A stretch of 47,206 nucleotides of DNA from Gracilimonas sp. (GTDB lineage Bacteria > Bacteroidota > Rhodothermia > Balneolales > Balneolaceae). The notes beneath the pieces are model-generated. The model saw only the letters and a program-made list of their open reading frames with translations, made no database searches and was not told where the DNA came from. Shown piece by piece: positions 17,502-26,971 of the stretch. The stretch is taken from positions 1-47,206 of the forward strand of contig JAKURD010000023.1 of assembly GCA_022450045.1 (NCBI GenBank), given 5' to 3'. The translations under genes and the position numbers were made by a program. Within the stretch, counting starts at the first letter, position 1. Each line of letters starts with the position of its first letter.

Positions 17502-18914
17502 TTAGAGTATATAATGGCTCAGATCTTTGTCTTTCACTATATCTGCCAGTTGTTTGTCCACATAGGCTTTATCAATAGTGATCTCACCGGAATTGATATC
17601 ATCAGGAACTGCAAAAAGGAGTTCATCAAATAACGAAGACATAATCGTATGGAGCCTTCTTGCTCCAATATTTTCTACGGATGAATTAACTTCTGCAGCT
17701 ATACGTGCGACCTCTCGAATGGCATCTTCCTTAAACTCAATATGAACGCCCTCTGTTTTCAACATGGCGATGTATTGTTTGGTCAAGGCATTTTTTGGGA
17801 TTGAGAGTATATCAATGAAATCTTCTTCAGTTAATGAACTCAGTTCTACACGAATCGGGAAACGCCCTTGTAGTTCAGGGATCAAATCAGAAGGTTTGGA
17901 AACATGAAATGCTCCTGAGCCAATAAAGAGAATATGATCGGTCTTAACGATACCGTGTTTGGTATTAACGGCGCTTCCTTCAACAATAGGGAGGAGGTCG
18001 CGCTGAACACCCTGGCGGCTTACATCAGGTCCGCCTTTTCCTCCACTTCCGGTCGAAGATTCTGCGATCTTATCGATCTCGTCAATAAATACGATTCCTT
18101 GTGTCTGAACACGTTCAAGTGCTTCCTGAACGGCAGCTTCGTGATCAATGAGTTTTTCGGCTTCCTCTTCGGTGAGGATCTCACGAGCTTCGCTGATCGG
18201 TAATTTTCGCTTCGTTTTCTTACCGCCTTTTCCAAGATTACCCAGCATATCTTGCAGGTTAATGCCCATTTCTTCCATTCCTTGAGGGCCAAAAACCTGC
18301 ATCATCGGGCTGCCTTTGCTGGCTTTTACTTCAATCTCGATCTCACGTTCTTCCAGTTCTTCATTTCGGAGTTTTTCACGGAAGCGTTCGCGGGTACGCT
18401 CATTTAGTTCAGAATTGCTTGCTTTCTGGGGATCAAAGTCGTTGGCATTAGAAGAAGTGTTAAAACCAGCTCCGGTTTTTTTGACAGGAGGGATGAGGAT
18501 ATCCAATATTCGTTCCTCAGCTTTATGAGCTGCTTTTTCCTTCACTCGATCCTGCATTTCCTTTTTTACCATACTGATGGCGATGTCGGTCAGGTCCCGG
18601 ATCATGGATTCCACATCACGTCCAACATAACCCACTTCAGTAAATTTTGAAGCTTCGACTTTCATGAACGGTGCATGGGCAAGCTTCGCTAAACGACGAG
18701 CAATTTCAGTTTTACCAACGCCGGTAGGGCCTATTAATAGGATGTTGTTAGGGATGATCTCATCACGAATCTCTTCTTCAGAATTGAGTCTTCTCCAGCG
18801 GTTTCTTAATGCAATAGATACCGACCTTTTGGCCGATTTTTGGCCAACAATGTATTTGTCTAACTCAGCTACAATTTGCTGAGGTGTTAAATTCTTTTCT
18901 TCAATAGTTAACAT
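17502..18914 (-). CDS. hslU: HslU, ATPase subunit of the HslUV protease
   Basis: HslU unfolds substrates and feeds them to HslV. The 470-residue AAA+ protein shows [24 protein letters not shown] at its N-terminus (here split across two motifs), Walker [13 protein letters not shown], Walker [12 protein letters not shown], the intermediate I-domain at about residues 110-240, and the sensor region [18 protein letters not shown]. The end (KDLSHYIL) matches the C-terminal tail that docks into HslV. It starts eight bases after the hslV stop, so the pair is an operon. Length is slightly above the common 443 residues because of the I-domain. Confidence 0.96.
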   Translation of the reverse strand: MLTIEEKNLTPQQIVAELDKYIVGQKSAKRSVSIALRNRWRRLNSEEEIRDEIIPNNILLIGPTGVGKTEIARRLAKLAHAPFMKVEASKFTEVGYVGRDVESMIRDLTDIAISMVKKEMQDRVKEKAAHKAEERILDILIPPVKKTGAGFNTSSNANDFDPQKASNSELNERTRERFREKLRNEELEEREIEIEVKASKGSPMMQVFGPQGMEEMGINLQDMLGNLGKGGKKTKRKLPISEAREILTEEEAEKLIDHEAAVQEALERVQTQGIVFIDEIDKIAESSTGSGGKGGPDVSRQGVQRDLLPIVEGSAVNTKHGIVKTDHILFIGSGAFHVSKPSDLIPELQGRFPIRVELSSLTEEDFIDILSIPKNALTKQYIAMLKTEGVHIEFKEDAIREVARIAAEVNSSVENIGARRLHTIMSSLFDELLFAVPDDINSGEITIDKAYVDKQLADIVKDKDLSHYIL

Positions 18915-18922
18915 AATGAGTC

Positions 18923-19465
18923 TTAAATTTCTAAAATCGTAATATTATGATTGGTGTAGATGTCAATATCTGCAGCAATGTTCAGAGCGTCTTCAACGAT
19001 CTGCCTGGAAGATAATTTCGGAGAATGCTTAATCATGGCCCGAGCTGCCGAAAGCGCATATGACCCGCCACTTCCAATGGTTGCGATCTCATCATCAGGT
19101 TCAATAACATCACCCTGACCGGAGATAACCAACGACTTTTCATTATTCATCACAATCAATAAAGCCTGCAGTTTTTGAAGAAACTTGTCTTTACGCCATT
19201 CTTTGGCTAATTCAACGGCTGCACGTTCCATGCTTCCATTGTACTCGTTAAGCTTCTCCTCATATTTCTCAAACAGGGTGAAGGCATCTGCAGTAGATCC
19301 GGCAAATCCGGCTAAGATTTTACCATTATATAATTTACGTACTTTCTTTACGGTGCTTTTCATGACGGTTTTGTCCATGGTAGCCTGTCCGTCACAGCCT
19401 ATTGCAGCCTTCCCATTGTGGATCACTCCCACAACGGTGGTTGCATGTAGATCGTATAAATTCAT
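18923..19465 (-). CDS. hslV: HslV, threonine peptidase subunit of the HslUV protease
   Basis: HslV forms the proteolytic double ring capped by HslU. The 180-residue protein has [60 protein letters not shown] and the conserved [14 protein letters not shown]. The catalytic N-terminal threonine aligns with T9, preceded by MNLYDLHA. No later start codon is available, so an eight-residue propeptide must be removed, unlike the E. coli form where only Met is lost. It is followed closely by hslU and preceded 56 bp upstream by rng. Confidence 0.95.
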   Translation of the reverse strand: MNLYDLHATTVVGVIHNGKAAIGCDGQATMDKTVMKSTVKKVRKLYNGKILAGFAGSTADAFTLFEKYEEKLNEYNGSMERAAVELAKEWRKDKFLQKLQALLIVMNNEKSLVISGQGDVIEPDDEIATIGSGGSYALSAARAMIKHSPKLSSRQIVEDALNIAADIDIYTNHNITILEI

Positions 19466-19521
19466 ATTGAAACTTTATTTAAAAGGATTAGCTCTTTGAG
19501 ATACAAAAACCAAGCCAAGGC

Positions 19522-21267
19522 TTAATTCGAAGACTTATAGTACTTAGAATTATTTTTTCCGTTCGAATTGTCATTGTTATCTGACGTTCTGTTGGAATTT
19601 CTTCGTTCCTTCTTTGAAATATCCAATCCGTCTTTACTGCTCTTTCCACTTTCAAGTTCAATGAGTTCTCCCTCACGGTCTAAGACTTCCTCGATCGATT
19701 CATCTCTCATTACGATATCGGTAATATCTATATCAGAACCTACAAGTGTTGCACGGAATTCATTCATTGAAACCGTTTCGTCTCCGATCAAAGAGATTTT
19801 AATGCGGAATCTTGCCATCCATTTCCATCGGGTGCTGAACAGACCTTTTGTCAGAACCGATTTCAGGTATGGGTTAACATAGAGGTCAACCGCACGATAC
19901 TTGGTGTTATGCTTGAATTTACTCAACCATGTTTCAAGATCGGTGAGAATCGTATCTTCAGTTACAACGTTACCCGATCCTCCACAAACAGGGCATACTT
20001 TGGATACGGAGTTTACTACGCTCGGGCGAATTCGCTGCCGTGTGATCTGAACAAGACCGAAGTCACTCATACCGATCACATTAGTCTTGGCCGGATCTTT
20101 TATAAATTCTTTCTTTAACTCGTCGTATATCTTCTTCCGGTTCTTGTCATCCCGAAGATCAATGAAGTCAACCACAATGATACCGCCAATATCTCTCAGG
20201 CGAAGCTGCTTGGCGATTTCTCTTGCGGCTTCGAGATTTGTTTTCAGGGAATTGTCTTCCTGGCGCTTTTTAGCAGCGTACGGCCCTGAGTTCACGTCAA
20301 CCACGTACATAGCTTCTGTTTGCTCGAAGATGAGGTAGCCGCCCGATTTCATGCGTACACGCGGACTGAAAATAGAATTCACGTCGTGTGCAATCTTCAT
20401 GTAATCGAAGATATGCTCTTTGCCTTTATACAATTCTACGTTAGGGACCATTTGCGGAGCTATCTGGCCTACATAGGATTTGATCTGACGATATAGTTTA
20501 GGATCGTCGATCAGAACCCGGTCATAATTTTTTGCAAAAAGATCGCGGATCAAACTCTCCGTCATGTTCAAGTCTCGGTACAGAAGGGAAGGAGGCTTTG
20601 CATCTTCCAGCTTGTCAACGATCTGCTCCCATTTTTGAAGTACGTTTCGAAGGTCATCTTCCAATGCTTTCTTATCTTGACCCTGAGCAACGGTTCGGAC
20701 GATCACTCCAAATCCATCAGGAACCATGTTGTTCAGAATTCCCTTCAATCGTCTGCGTTCTTTGTAGTGCCCGATCTTTTTGGAAACAGCGATGTAATCA
20801 CCCATTGGGATCAATACCAGGAAACGCCCTGCAATGGTAATATCCGTAGAGATTCGAGGTCCTTTGGAACCGATCGGTTCCTTCACGATCTGAACCAGTA
20901 ATTTCTGGCCGGTTCGTAAGATCTTTCCGGCTAATACCTGTTTCTCAACATTAGAAAGGTTGTCTTTATTCTGAATATCCTTTCTGGCATGGCTTGGGAT
21001 GGCTTCAGGACCATTCAGCTTGGTGACATACTCATCAAGATGGTCGCCGGCATCGGAAAAGTGAAGAAATGCATCTTTAGGAGTACCCATATCGATGAAA
21101 GCAGCACGTATCCCGCTTAACACCTTGTGTACTTTGGCTACATAAATATTACCAACCGTGCGTTGGTTTTCTTCCGATTCTATAAAAAGCTGCGCTAACT
21201 CGTTGTTTTCTAAAAGCGCGATACGGGTCTGATTGCCCGAAGAGTGTATAATAATTTGATTCTTCAT
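19522..21267 (-). CDS. rng: Ribonuclease E/G family endoribonuclease (RNase G-like)
   Basis: A single-strand-specific endonuclease for rRNA maturation and mRNA decay. The 581-residue protein has an S1 domain at about residues 36-130 (VGNIYVAKVHKVLSGIRAAF). The DNase-I-like catalytic core has the metal-binding aspartate in YVVDVNSGPYAAKK and the second one in GIIVVDFIDLRDD. The zinc-link is CPVCGGSGNV. The last 40 residues (EGELIELESGKSSKDGLDIS and onward) are acidic then Ser/Asn/Lys-rich and look disordered. This is shorter than the RNase E scaffold, so RNase G type is the better name. A gene-free stretch of about 445 bp lies upstream. Confidence 0.94.
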   Translation of the reverse strand: MKNQIIIHSSGNQTRIALLENNELAQLFIESEENQRTVGNIYVAKVHKVLSGIRAAFIDMGTPKDAFLHFSDAGDHLDEYVTKLNGPEAIPSHARKDIQNKDNLSNVEKQVLAGKILRTGQKLLVQIVKEPIGSKGPRISTDITIAGRFLVLIPMGDYIAVSKKIGHYKERRRLKGILNNMVPDGFGVIVRTVAQGQDKKALEDDLRNVLQKWEQIVDKLEDAKPPSLLYRDLNMTESLIRDLFAKNYDRVLIDDPKLYRQIKSYVGQIAPQMVPNVELYKGKEHIFDYMKIAHDVNSIFSPRVRMKSGGYLIFEQTEAMYVVDVNSGPYAAKKRQEDNSLKTNLEAAREIAKQLRLRDIGGIIVVDFIDLRDDKNRKKIYDELKKEFIKDPAKTNVIGMSDFGLVQITRQRIRPSVVNSVSKVCPVCGGSGNVVTEDTILTDLETWLSKFKHNTKYRAVDLYVNPYLKSVLTKGLFSTRWKWMARFRIKISLIGDETVSMNEFRATLVGSDIDITDIVMRDESIEEVLDREGELIELESGKSSKDGLDISKKERRNSNRTSDNNDNSNGKNNSKYYKSSN

Positions 21268-21712
21268 TGGTGAAATTCTTCCTTTCCCGGAAGCCGCTAT
21301 AACCCCTGCAAACGAACCATCGTATTAATTTACGGTGCAAATTTAGTACGGACTCATTGTTGAGATTGGGGTTTGAAGCAAACGGTCGAGCGGCTGCTTC
21401 GAGAGTAATATCTGTTAAAATTGTTTTATTTTGGGATTCCGAAGAGGAATCAGAAAAGAGAGTCTGCGTTAGGTCTGTAAGTAGTAGTCCGCAGAAAAAG
21501 AAAAAATCGATGATAGCATCGTTACAATAGGTAGACAATGATGCCGTCAGTTGTTTTTGATATGTATTCTGTGCGTTATGCAATCGAAAATAGTTTTAAA
21601 AAAGCTTGTTTTGGTCGATTTTATCTTAAATCAATATAACTGTGAAACCCCATTAATGTAAACGCTATTTTTACTAATAGTTGTAAGGATATAGGAACCT
21701 GTTAATACGGCT
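21268..21712 (-). other. Long gene-free segment upstream of rng
   Basis: No credible gene was found between rng and murA. Because both neighbours are read leftward, this 445-bp stretch contains the rng promoter and perhaps a long leader; RNase E mRNAs in other bacteria have long autoregulatory leaders, so this is possible but unsupported here. I see no clear terminator for murA, no tRNA and no strong inverted repeat. Confidence 0.35.
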
Positions 21713-22981
21713 CTACTCTTCCTCCACGCGCTTAATGTCGGCACCAACAGCGGTAAGTTTATCTTCTAGCGATTCATATCCACGATCGAGATGATAAATT
21801 CGCAGGACTTCGGAGCTATTTTCAGCCACCATTGCTGCTAACACAAGGCTTACACTTGCCCGGAGATCGGTACTCATAACTGAAGCTCCGGTTAGTTGAG
21901 TTTTACCAGAGATCTTTACCGTGTTCTTTTCTACATCCATATCAGCTCCAAGACGAACCAACTCAGGCACATAACTAAATCGATCGAAATAAACGGTATC
22001 GGTTACTTTAGAGTTTCCTTTGGCTTGGGTCATCATGGTAGCCCATTGTGCCTGCAGGTCAGTTGGAAAGCCGGGGTAAACCTCGGTCTTAATGGATACA
22101 GGCTTTAGTATTTCAGGAGCTTTTATATTTATCGTGGTTCCCTCAATATCTACGGAAGTTCCTGTTTTTCGAAGTTTATCAGGGAAAGTGCCTAAATGCT
22201 CCGGATTGCACCCCGTGAGTGTAAGTTCTGAACCGGGATACATAGCTCCGGCAATCATAAAGGTTCCTAGCTCAATACGGTCAGGATCATTGGAAACTTC
22301 AATACCCTGAAGCTGATCAACCGCTTTTATGGTAATGGTTTTCGTGCCAATGCCTTCAATATCAGCACCCATATTTGTAAGGAAGCTGCAAAGCTGAACC
22401 ACATCAGGTTCTTTAGCAGCATTATTGATAGTGAATTTCTTTGCCTTCATTACTGCAGCCAGTACCAAATTAACCGTAGCCCCGACAGAGCTTGGTTCAA
22501 GGGTGAAAGAGCCCCCCTCAACTTTGTCCTCAGCTTTGGCGATCACATATCCCTTTTCAAGGGAAATATCGATGCCCATAGCTTCCATACCTTTCAGGTG
22601 CAGGTCAACGGGGCGGGGGCCCCATGCACATCCACCGGGCAGAGAAACTTTAGCATAGCCGTGTTTTCCAACCAATGCTCCAAGCATATAAAACGATGCC
22701 CGCATTTTTCGGACAAGGTCATAAGGAGCTTCCAGATGATTGATATAGGTGGGATCGATAACCAGCGTATTCTCATCTTCCTTAAAATCAACATGTGCGC
22801 CTACAACCCGGATCACATTGTTGAAGGTATATATATCTTTAAGACGTGGAATATTTTTGATGATAGAGGTTGAATTTCCAAGAAGGGAAGCGGCCATAAG
22901 GGGGAGAGCGGCATTTTTAGAACCGCTAATGGGAATAATGCCTTTTAAGGGATTGCCGCCTTTAATAATGAATTTATCCAA
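21713..22981 (-). CDS. murA: UDP-N-acetylglucosamine 1-carboxyvinyltransferase MurA
   Basis: MurA transfers enolpyruvate from PEP to UDP-GlcNAc, the first committed step of peptidoglycan synthesis. The 422-residue protein begins MDKFIIKGGNPLKGIIPISG with the substrate-binding SKN right after. The catalytic loop is LPGGCAWGPRPVDLHLKGME with cysteine in the usual place, which predicts fosfomycin sensitivity. The C-terminal EPT repeat contains DLRASVSLVLAAMVAE and YHLDRGYESLEDKL. The start overlaps the end of the biotin carrier gene by eight bases, so three genes (23743 to 21713) form one leftward unit. Confidence 0.96.
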   Translation of the reverse strand: MDKFIIKGGNPLKGIIPISGSKNAALPLMAASLLGNSTSIIKNIPRLKDIYTFNNVIRVVGAHVDFKEDENTLVIDPTYINHLEAPYDLVRKMRASFYMLGALVGKHGYAKVSLPGGCAWGPRPVDLHLKGMEAMGIDISLEKGYVIAKAEDKVEGGSFTLEPSSVGATVNLVLAAVMKAKKFTINNAAKEPDVVQLCSFLTNMGADIEGIGTKTITIKAVDQLQGIEVSNDPDRIELGTFMIAGAMYPGSELTLTGCNPEHLGTFPDKLRKTGTSVDIEGTTINIKAPEILKPVSIKTEVYPGFPTDLQAQWATMMTQAKGNSKVTDTVYFDRFSYVPELVRLGADMDVEKNTVKISGKTQLTGASVMSTDLRASVSLVLAAMVAENSSEVLRIYHLDRGYESLEDKLTAVGADIKRVEEE

Positions 22982-23480
22982 TGGTTTCGATCTCCAATAT
23001 GGGTGAATTTTTTTCTAATGACTGTCCGACTTCTGCCGAGATACTTATAATAGTTCCTGCTACCGGGGCTTTCAATTCGTTTTCCATTTTCATGGCTTCC
23101 AAAATGGCTAAGGGCTGATCTTTCTCAACTTCATCACCTTCAGATACCATGATTTCGAGGATCTTACCGGGCATTGGCGATTTAAGGATGCCCTCTGCCG
23201 CAGCAGCACCGGTTTTAAAGCCGAGTCTATCTAAAAGTAACTCTTGCTCATCCTTAACATCCACCGAATGCCAGACCCCATTCATTGAAAATTCAATAGT
23301 AGAACCTTCTTTAGATACGTTATCGATCTTATAAGTTTTTGTTCCCGTTCGTAGAATGTGTCTTCCGTTTACAAATTCAAAGGTGTACTTCCCTTCATTA
23401 TCTCCGGCGATAAAGGTGCCTTCTTTTGGAGATAACTCTATATCATGTTCATTGTCTCGAATAGTTGCCTGGAATTTCAT
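22974..23480 (-). CDS. Biotin carboxyl carrier subunit of an acyl-CoA carboxylase
   Basis: A 168-residue biotinyl-lipoyl protein. The last 70 residues form the biotinyl domain: LKSPMPGKILEIMVSEGDEV, then the biotinylation site AILEAMKMENELKAPVAGTI with the modified lysine between two methionines. The first 90 residues are a beta-rich region as found in carriers of propionyl-, methylcrotonyl- or pyruvate-type carboxylases rather than AccB, which has a Pro/Ala-rich linker. The catalytic subunits are not in the window, so the acyl-CoA substrate cannot be assigned. It overlaps its neighbours on both sides by 4-8 bases. Confidence 0.87.
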   Translation of the reverse strand: MKFQATIRDNEHDIELSPKEGTFIAGDNEGKYTFEFVNGRHILRTGTKTYKIDNVSKEGSTIEFSMNGVWHSVDVKDEQELLLDRLGFKTGAAAAEGILKSPMPGKILEIMVSEGDEVEKDQPLAILEAMKMENELKAPVAGTIISISAEVGQSLEKNSPILEIETIG

Positions 23481-23743
23481 ATGCTTTTCTTCATGTGGTT
23501 AATTCCTGATTTTGTGATGCGGTAAGTAGAATGTTTGATGTTGTCCGAATCAAAAGCAGTGATACTGTTTGCTTTCAGTCCTTCCGGGTCCACCACTTCG
23601 ATCAGGCGGGAATTCATCAGATTTATAATATCATCTCTGATCTCGCCATATGCCAGTTCTGTTTCTTCTTGAATGACTTCAAAAGGCTCGGGGTAGATCA
23701 GCCGGTCTAAAATTTTTCTTTCTGATGGGGTTAATTTTCTCAT
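23477..23743 (-). CDS. Small winged-helix-like protein of unknown function
   Basis: An 88-residue protein with no recognised family. It opens with RKLTPSERKILDRLIYPEP and contains AYGEIRDDIINLMNSRLIEV, a pattern of three helices followed by a turn as in winged-helix folds. It ends STYRITKSGINHMKKSI, where TYRITKSG resembles the wing and final helix of small PadR- or MarR-like domains. It overlaps the biotin carrier gene by four bases (ATGA). DNA binding is a fold-level guess; a structural partner of the carboxylase carrier is equally possible. Confidence 0.65.
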   Translation of the reverse strand: MRKLTPSERKILDRLIYPEPFEVIQEETELAYGEIRDDIINLMNSRLIEVVDPEGLKANSITAFDSDNIKHSTYRITKSGINHMKKSI

Positions 23744-23883
23744 ATGGGTTGAAGATAGAGCCGATGAAAAATTATCACAAATAATAAGCTCTTTTAATTG
23801 AAATGATTTTAACGGCTATTCAGAATTCAAAAAAATAAACTTTCTTTGATCGAATAATGTCTATCTGATTCTTATCTTAAATT

Positions 23884-24474
23884 ATGTTCAAAGTTAAAAA
23901 TACTATTTTGTCTGATGATATAGCTACGGCAAAGTTTGCATGTGATTTACCACGATGCAAAGGAGCTTGCTGTGTGGTTGGAGATGCCGGTGCACCGGTT
24001 TCAAAAGATGAGATTCCTGTATTGCATAAAGCCTACAAATTACTGAAAAAAGAACTCAGGGAAGATTCCGTGGAAGTTGCTGAGCGTGAAGGGGTCGTGG
24101 TTGGCTCGGCCAAAGCCGGCTATGAAATTGCTACGGTTCACGAACAAGAATGTATTTTTGTAAATTATGATGAGCAGGAGGTAGCATATTGTGCCATACA
24201 AAAAGCGTATTTTGAGGGCAGATTTAATTGGGAAAAACCGATCAGTTGCCATTTATTTCCCGTGCGATTAAAAAGGATCGCAAGCTTTGATTATGCCAAT
24301 TTTGAATATGTGCCTAAGCTTTGCTCTGCTGCGTGTGAAAAGGCAAAAAAAGAAGAAATTCATCTTGCAGAGTTCTTGGAGAAGCCGTTAGTTCGCAGAT
24401 ACGGTGAGGAATGGTTCGAAGAATTTATTGAATCCTGTAAAGAGATCAGGTTAAAAGAGACGGATGCTACGTAA
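23884..24474 (+). CDS. DUF3109 family cysteine-rich protein
   Basis: A 196-residue cytoplasmic protein matching the DUF3109 family common in Bacteroidota. Eight or more cysteines occur in conserved clusters: CDLPRCKGACCVVGDAGAPV near the N-terminus, QECIFVN, AYCAIQKAYFEGRFNW, PISCHLFPVRL and KLCSAACEKAKKEE. The clusters suggest binding of iron-sulfur or zinc, resembling the YkgJ CxxxCxxCC type, but the function is not known. The last 11 bases overlap the start of rpoN, and the two are probably cotranscribed. Confidence 0.88.
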   Translation: MFKVKNTILSDDIATAKFACDLPRCKGACCVVGDAGAPVSKDEIPVLHKAYKLLKKELREDSVEVAEREGVVVGSAKAGYEIATVHEQECIFVNYDEQEVAYCAIQKAYFEGRFNWEKPISCHLFPVRLKRIASFDYANFEYVPKLCSAACEKAKKEEIHLAEFLEKPLVRRYGEEWFEEFIESCKEIRLKETDAT

Positions 24475-25972
24475 TCAGCAAAACTTAAATCAGAGACAGC
24501 AACAGAGCCTTCAGCAGAAACTGTCTCCGCAGCAGCTGCAGTATATTAAGCTGCTTCAATTGCCTACCATTGCCTTAGAACAGCGCATAAAAGAAGAGAT
24601 GGAAGCGAATCCTGTTTTGGAAGAAGCTGAACCCGGTGAATTAGATATTGTAAGTCTTTCTGAAGCAGAAGAGGAGGTTAAAGAAGAAAAGGAGGAAGCT
24701 CTCGAAAGCTTAGAAGAACATAAGGTTGAGTGGGATGAATTTGAGAAGAACACCGAATATGACGGGGAGAATTTTGGCAGTTCATTTAACCCTGATATTG
24801 AAGAATGGAAAGAGCTGCCTGATCCATATCATGCGTCTTTTCTTGAAGAATTAGAAAACCAGGTAAGCCTGCTTGACTTTTCAGATGAAGAGGCTTTGAT
24901 CGCAGATCAGATACTTGGATCTTTAGATGAAGACGGATATTTCAGAAGAGAACTGGAAGCGGTAGTGGATAACATCGCTTTCAATCAGGGAGTGTTGGTA
25001 GATAAGGATGCCGTTGATAAAGTCCGAAAAGAAATCCAGCAGCTTGAGCCCATTGGTATCGCATCAACAGATCTTCAGGATTGTATTTTGGTGCAACTTG
25101 AAGCTTCTGATAAAAAGTTACCCGGCCGTGATCTGGCAATCAAAATTGTTCGTGATGGCTGGAAAGCTTTTGAGAAAAAACACTTTAGCAAATTACTTCA
25201 AAAGTTTAATATTAGCCGTGAAGAACTTCAGGAAGCTTTTGAAGCCATTCGACACATGGATCCAAAACCGGGAGCTGTGGGCAGTGATCTGGAAGAGACA
25301 CAGAATTATATTGAACCTGATTTTGAGGTGTATTGGAAGGGAGAAAATGAGGGTAAATCCACAAGTGGTGAATTTGTAATCAACTTGAATCAACGTAATG
25401 CACCTTCTTTACGTATTTCTCCTGAGTACAAACAAATGTGGGAGGAGATAAAGGCTAAGAAAAAGAAGAATACGGATAACGAAACACGAGCCTTCATGAA
25501 AAGTAAAATTGATTCGGCTCAGTGGTTTATCGAATCTATACGTCAGCGGCAAAATACGCTGATGAATATCATGAAGACGATTGTAGCACTTCAGGAAGAT
25601 TTTTTCAAGTACGGGGAAGGCTTAAGACCGATGATCCTAAAAGATGTGGCAGAGCGTATCGGTATGGATATATCCACGGTATCACGGGTTGTAAATGGAA
25701 AATATGTTCAAACTCATTTTGGAGTATTTGAGTTAAAGTATTTTTTCAACGAAGGCCTTGAAACCGAAAGCGGGGAGGAGGTTTCAAACCGTGAGGTCAA
25801 AAATATCCTTCAGGATATGATAAATAATGAAGATAAGCGGAAGCCGTTAAGCGATCAGGAGCTAACGGATCTGTTAAATGAGAAGGGGTATAAAGTGGCA
25901 CGACGTACCGTCAGTAAATACCGGGAACAACTTAATGAACCTGTTGCAAGAATGCGCAAACAGGTGATATAG
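24464..25972 (+). CDS. rpoN: RNA polymerase sigma-54 factor RpoN
   Basis: Sigma-54 directs RNA polymerase to -24/-12 promoters and needs an AAA+ activator. The 502-residue protein has region I (QQKLSPQQLQYIKLLQLPTI, then ANPVLEE), an acidic region II at about residues 55-110, the core-binding part, the helix-turn-helix ERIGMDISTVSRVVNGKYVQ, and the RpoN box ARRTVSKYRE close to the C-terminus. Length is typical. It begins inside the DUF3109 gene by 11 bases. No enhancer-binding activator is visible in the window. Confidence 0.95.
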   Translation: MLRNQQNLNQRQQQSLQQKLSPQQLQYIKLLQLPTIALEQRIKEEMEANPVLEEAEPGELDIVSLSEAEEEVKEEKEEALESLEEHKVEWDEFEKNTEYDGENFGSSFNPDIEEWKELPDPYHASFLEELENQVSLLDFSDEEALIADQILGSLDEDGYFRRELEAVVDNIAFNQGVLVDKDAVDKVRKEIQQLEPIGIASTDLQDCILVQLEASDKKLPGRDLAIKIVRDGWKAFEKKHFSKLLQKFNISREELQEAFEAIRHMDPKPGAVGSDLEETQNYIEPDFEVYWKGENEGKSTSGEFVINLNQRNAPSLRISPEYKQMWEEIKAKKKKNTDNETRAFMKSKIDSAQWFIESIRQRQNTLMNIMKTIVALQEDFFKYGEGLRPMILKDVAERIGMDISTVSRVVNGKYVQTHFGVFELKYFFNEGLETESGEEVSNREVKNILQDMINNEDKRKPLSDQELTDLLNEKGYKVARRTVSKYREQLNEPVARMRKQVI

Positions 25973-26105
25973 TGTTCATTTCCATCTTCAGTTACCGGGT
26001 AGCATACCGGTTGGTGGTTACCTGTTGTCAATTCGAGCAGGGAACATTTAAACAACGTCCGTTTGAGATAAGAACTAAGTTAAAAGGACAAAAGTGGATG
26101 CTTGT

Positions 26106-26136
26106 GGTCATTCCCGGGGAGACGGGAATCCAATGG
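26106..26136. repeat. Short palindromic repeat (TTCCCG...CGGGAA type)
   Basis: TTCCCG (26111-26116) pairs with CGGGAA (26123-26128), within GGTCATTCCCGGGGAGACGG and following bases. A relative lies at 39154-39177, where ATCCCTGC pairs with GCAGGGAT. The type is widespread between genes in many bacterial genomes. Confidence 0.6.
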
Positions 26137-26175
26137 TGGCCATTACTTCCGTATTCAATACCTGACCAACCATAG

Positions 26176-26251
26176 GGTTTCGGGCATTTGCCGGGAAATG
26201 ACCCTTCAACGTATTCAAAAGATGGTTTTTATATCGAATTCACGTTATTTA
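26176..26251 (+). repeat. Dispersed mosaic repeat, unit X plus unit B
   Basis: The first part (TTTCGGGCATTTGCCGGG, about 26178-26195, continuing into AAATGACC) also occurs at 39226-39250. The second part (TTCAACGTATTCAAAAGATG through CGAATTCACGTTATTTAA) also occurs at 15404-15451. The unit is therefore a mosaic of modules that recombine in different orders in this window. Confidence 0.65.
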
Positions 26252-26349
26252 AGAATGTGATTTTATTGCCACGAAAGCACAAAAATGAATGGGACGCGGA
26301 TGGCATTTCCCAACACCATTGCCCGCCCCTGCATTTCGACCTCACCTCT

Positions 26350-26374
26350 TTCCTCTCCTTAGCAAGGAGAGGAA
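26350..26374. repeat. 11-bp stem hairpin with three-base loop
   Basis: TTCCTCTCCTT (26350-26360), loop AGC and AAGGAGAGGAA (26364-26374) form a perfect stem. There is no T-run on either side, so I list it as a dispersed palindrome rather than a terminator, although it lies between the convergent rpoN and usher genes. Confidence 0.65.
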
Positions 26375-26611
26375 GTGTGCGATAGAAAATAATCGTGTTG
26401 AATCAAGTACTGTATTTGGTGGCTGATTGGGTCTATAAAACGACCCCGATAGGGGTCTAATGTGAGTAGCCCGGGAATTACGACCCCCCCTTCAAACCTC
26501 CGCCCGGTGGGTGACAGTGGCTTTAATGGTTGCCGGAGGTTGGGCTTTGTGGGTTTTGGGATTTCTCTGAGGCCATTCACAAATCTTGAATTTTCACACA
26601 GGCTGTTCGTT

Positions 26612-26660
26612 GCGAAATGACTATCTTGCCTATGATAGAACCTACTTTTTAATCGAACTT
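26612..26660 (+). repeat. Dispersed repeat, unit A
   Basis: Starts near GCGAAATGACTATCTTGCC and ends in TTTTTAATCGAACTT. The same text with few changes is at 39241-39287, and in reverse orientation at 15361-15402. Immediately after it comes a permuted copy of the larger repeat. Confidence 0.7.
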
Positions 26661-26670
26661 TGGTTCCAAA

Positions 26671-26910
26671 AGAATTTTAAAATGGTTATGAGATCTATCT
26701 GACGGATATCTCGTCTGATCGATGGATTAGACCCCAAAAGTTGTTAAAGTGGAGAAAGAACAAGCTTGGGTACTCAAATCAAACAAACGGTCAGATGGAC
26801 TTGGAGCCATCGGACCGAGAGGCAGGGTAAACATTCTCGAATTCGATCTGATGGATTACCCATCTGATCGATGGTGCAGGCGCAGGATGTTGGATTAGGC
26901 TATGGGAATG
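26671..26910. repeat. Permuted or partly tandem copy of the MITE-like element
   Basis: It contains the same modules as the elements at 37463-37706 and 47011-47206 but in altered order. The leader AGAATTTTAAAAT (26671-26683) and the right module (AACAAGCTTGGGTACTCAAA through GGACCG) come first. The left module (GAGGCAGGGTAAACATTC through GATTAGG, about 26818-26899) follows. This order is what a tandem array of about one and a half units, or an internal rearrangement, would give. Confidence 0.65.
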
Positions 26911-26971
26911 GAAGTGTAATCTGCAATAAGGGGTTGCAACCCCTTGCCAACATTTCATAGATGGCTCAACA

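Larger units (their letters stand above)
25973..26971. other. 1-kb gene-free region built of dispersed repeats
   Basis: No gene is supported between rpoN and the convergent usher gene. The segment holds at least five repeat or hairpin units that are listed separately. Further short inverted repeats are ACCCCGATAGGGGT near 26441-26457 and AACCTCCG with its partner CGGAGGTT (about 26496 and 26535). The sequence looks like an accumulation site for small non-autonomous elements. Confidence 0.7.

Noticed and set aside
21149..21583. 144-codon minus-strand frame upstream of rng
   Set aside because: It overlaps the N-terminal part of rng in another frame and shows no motif. Treated as part of the gene-free leader.
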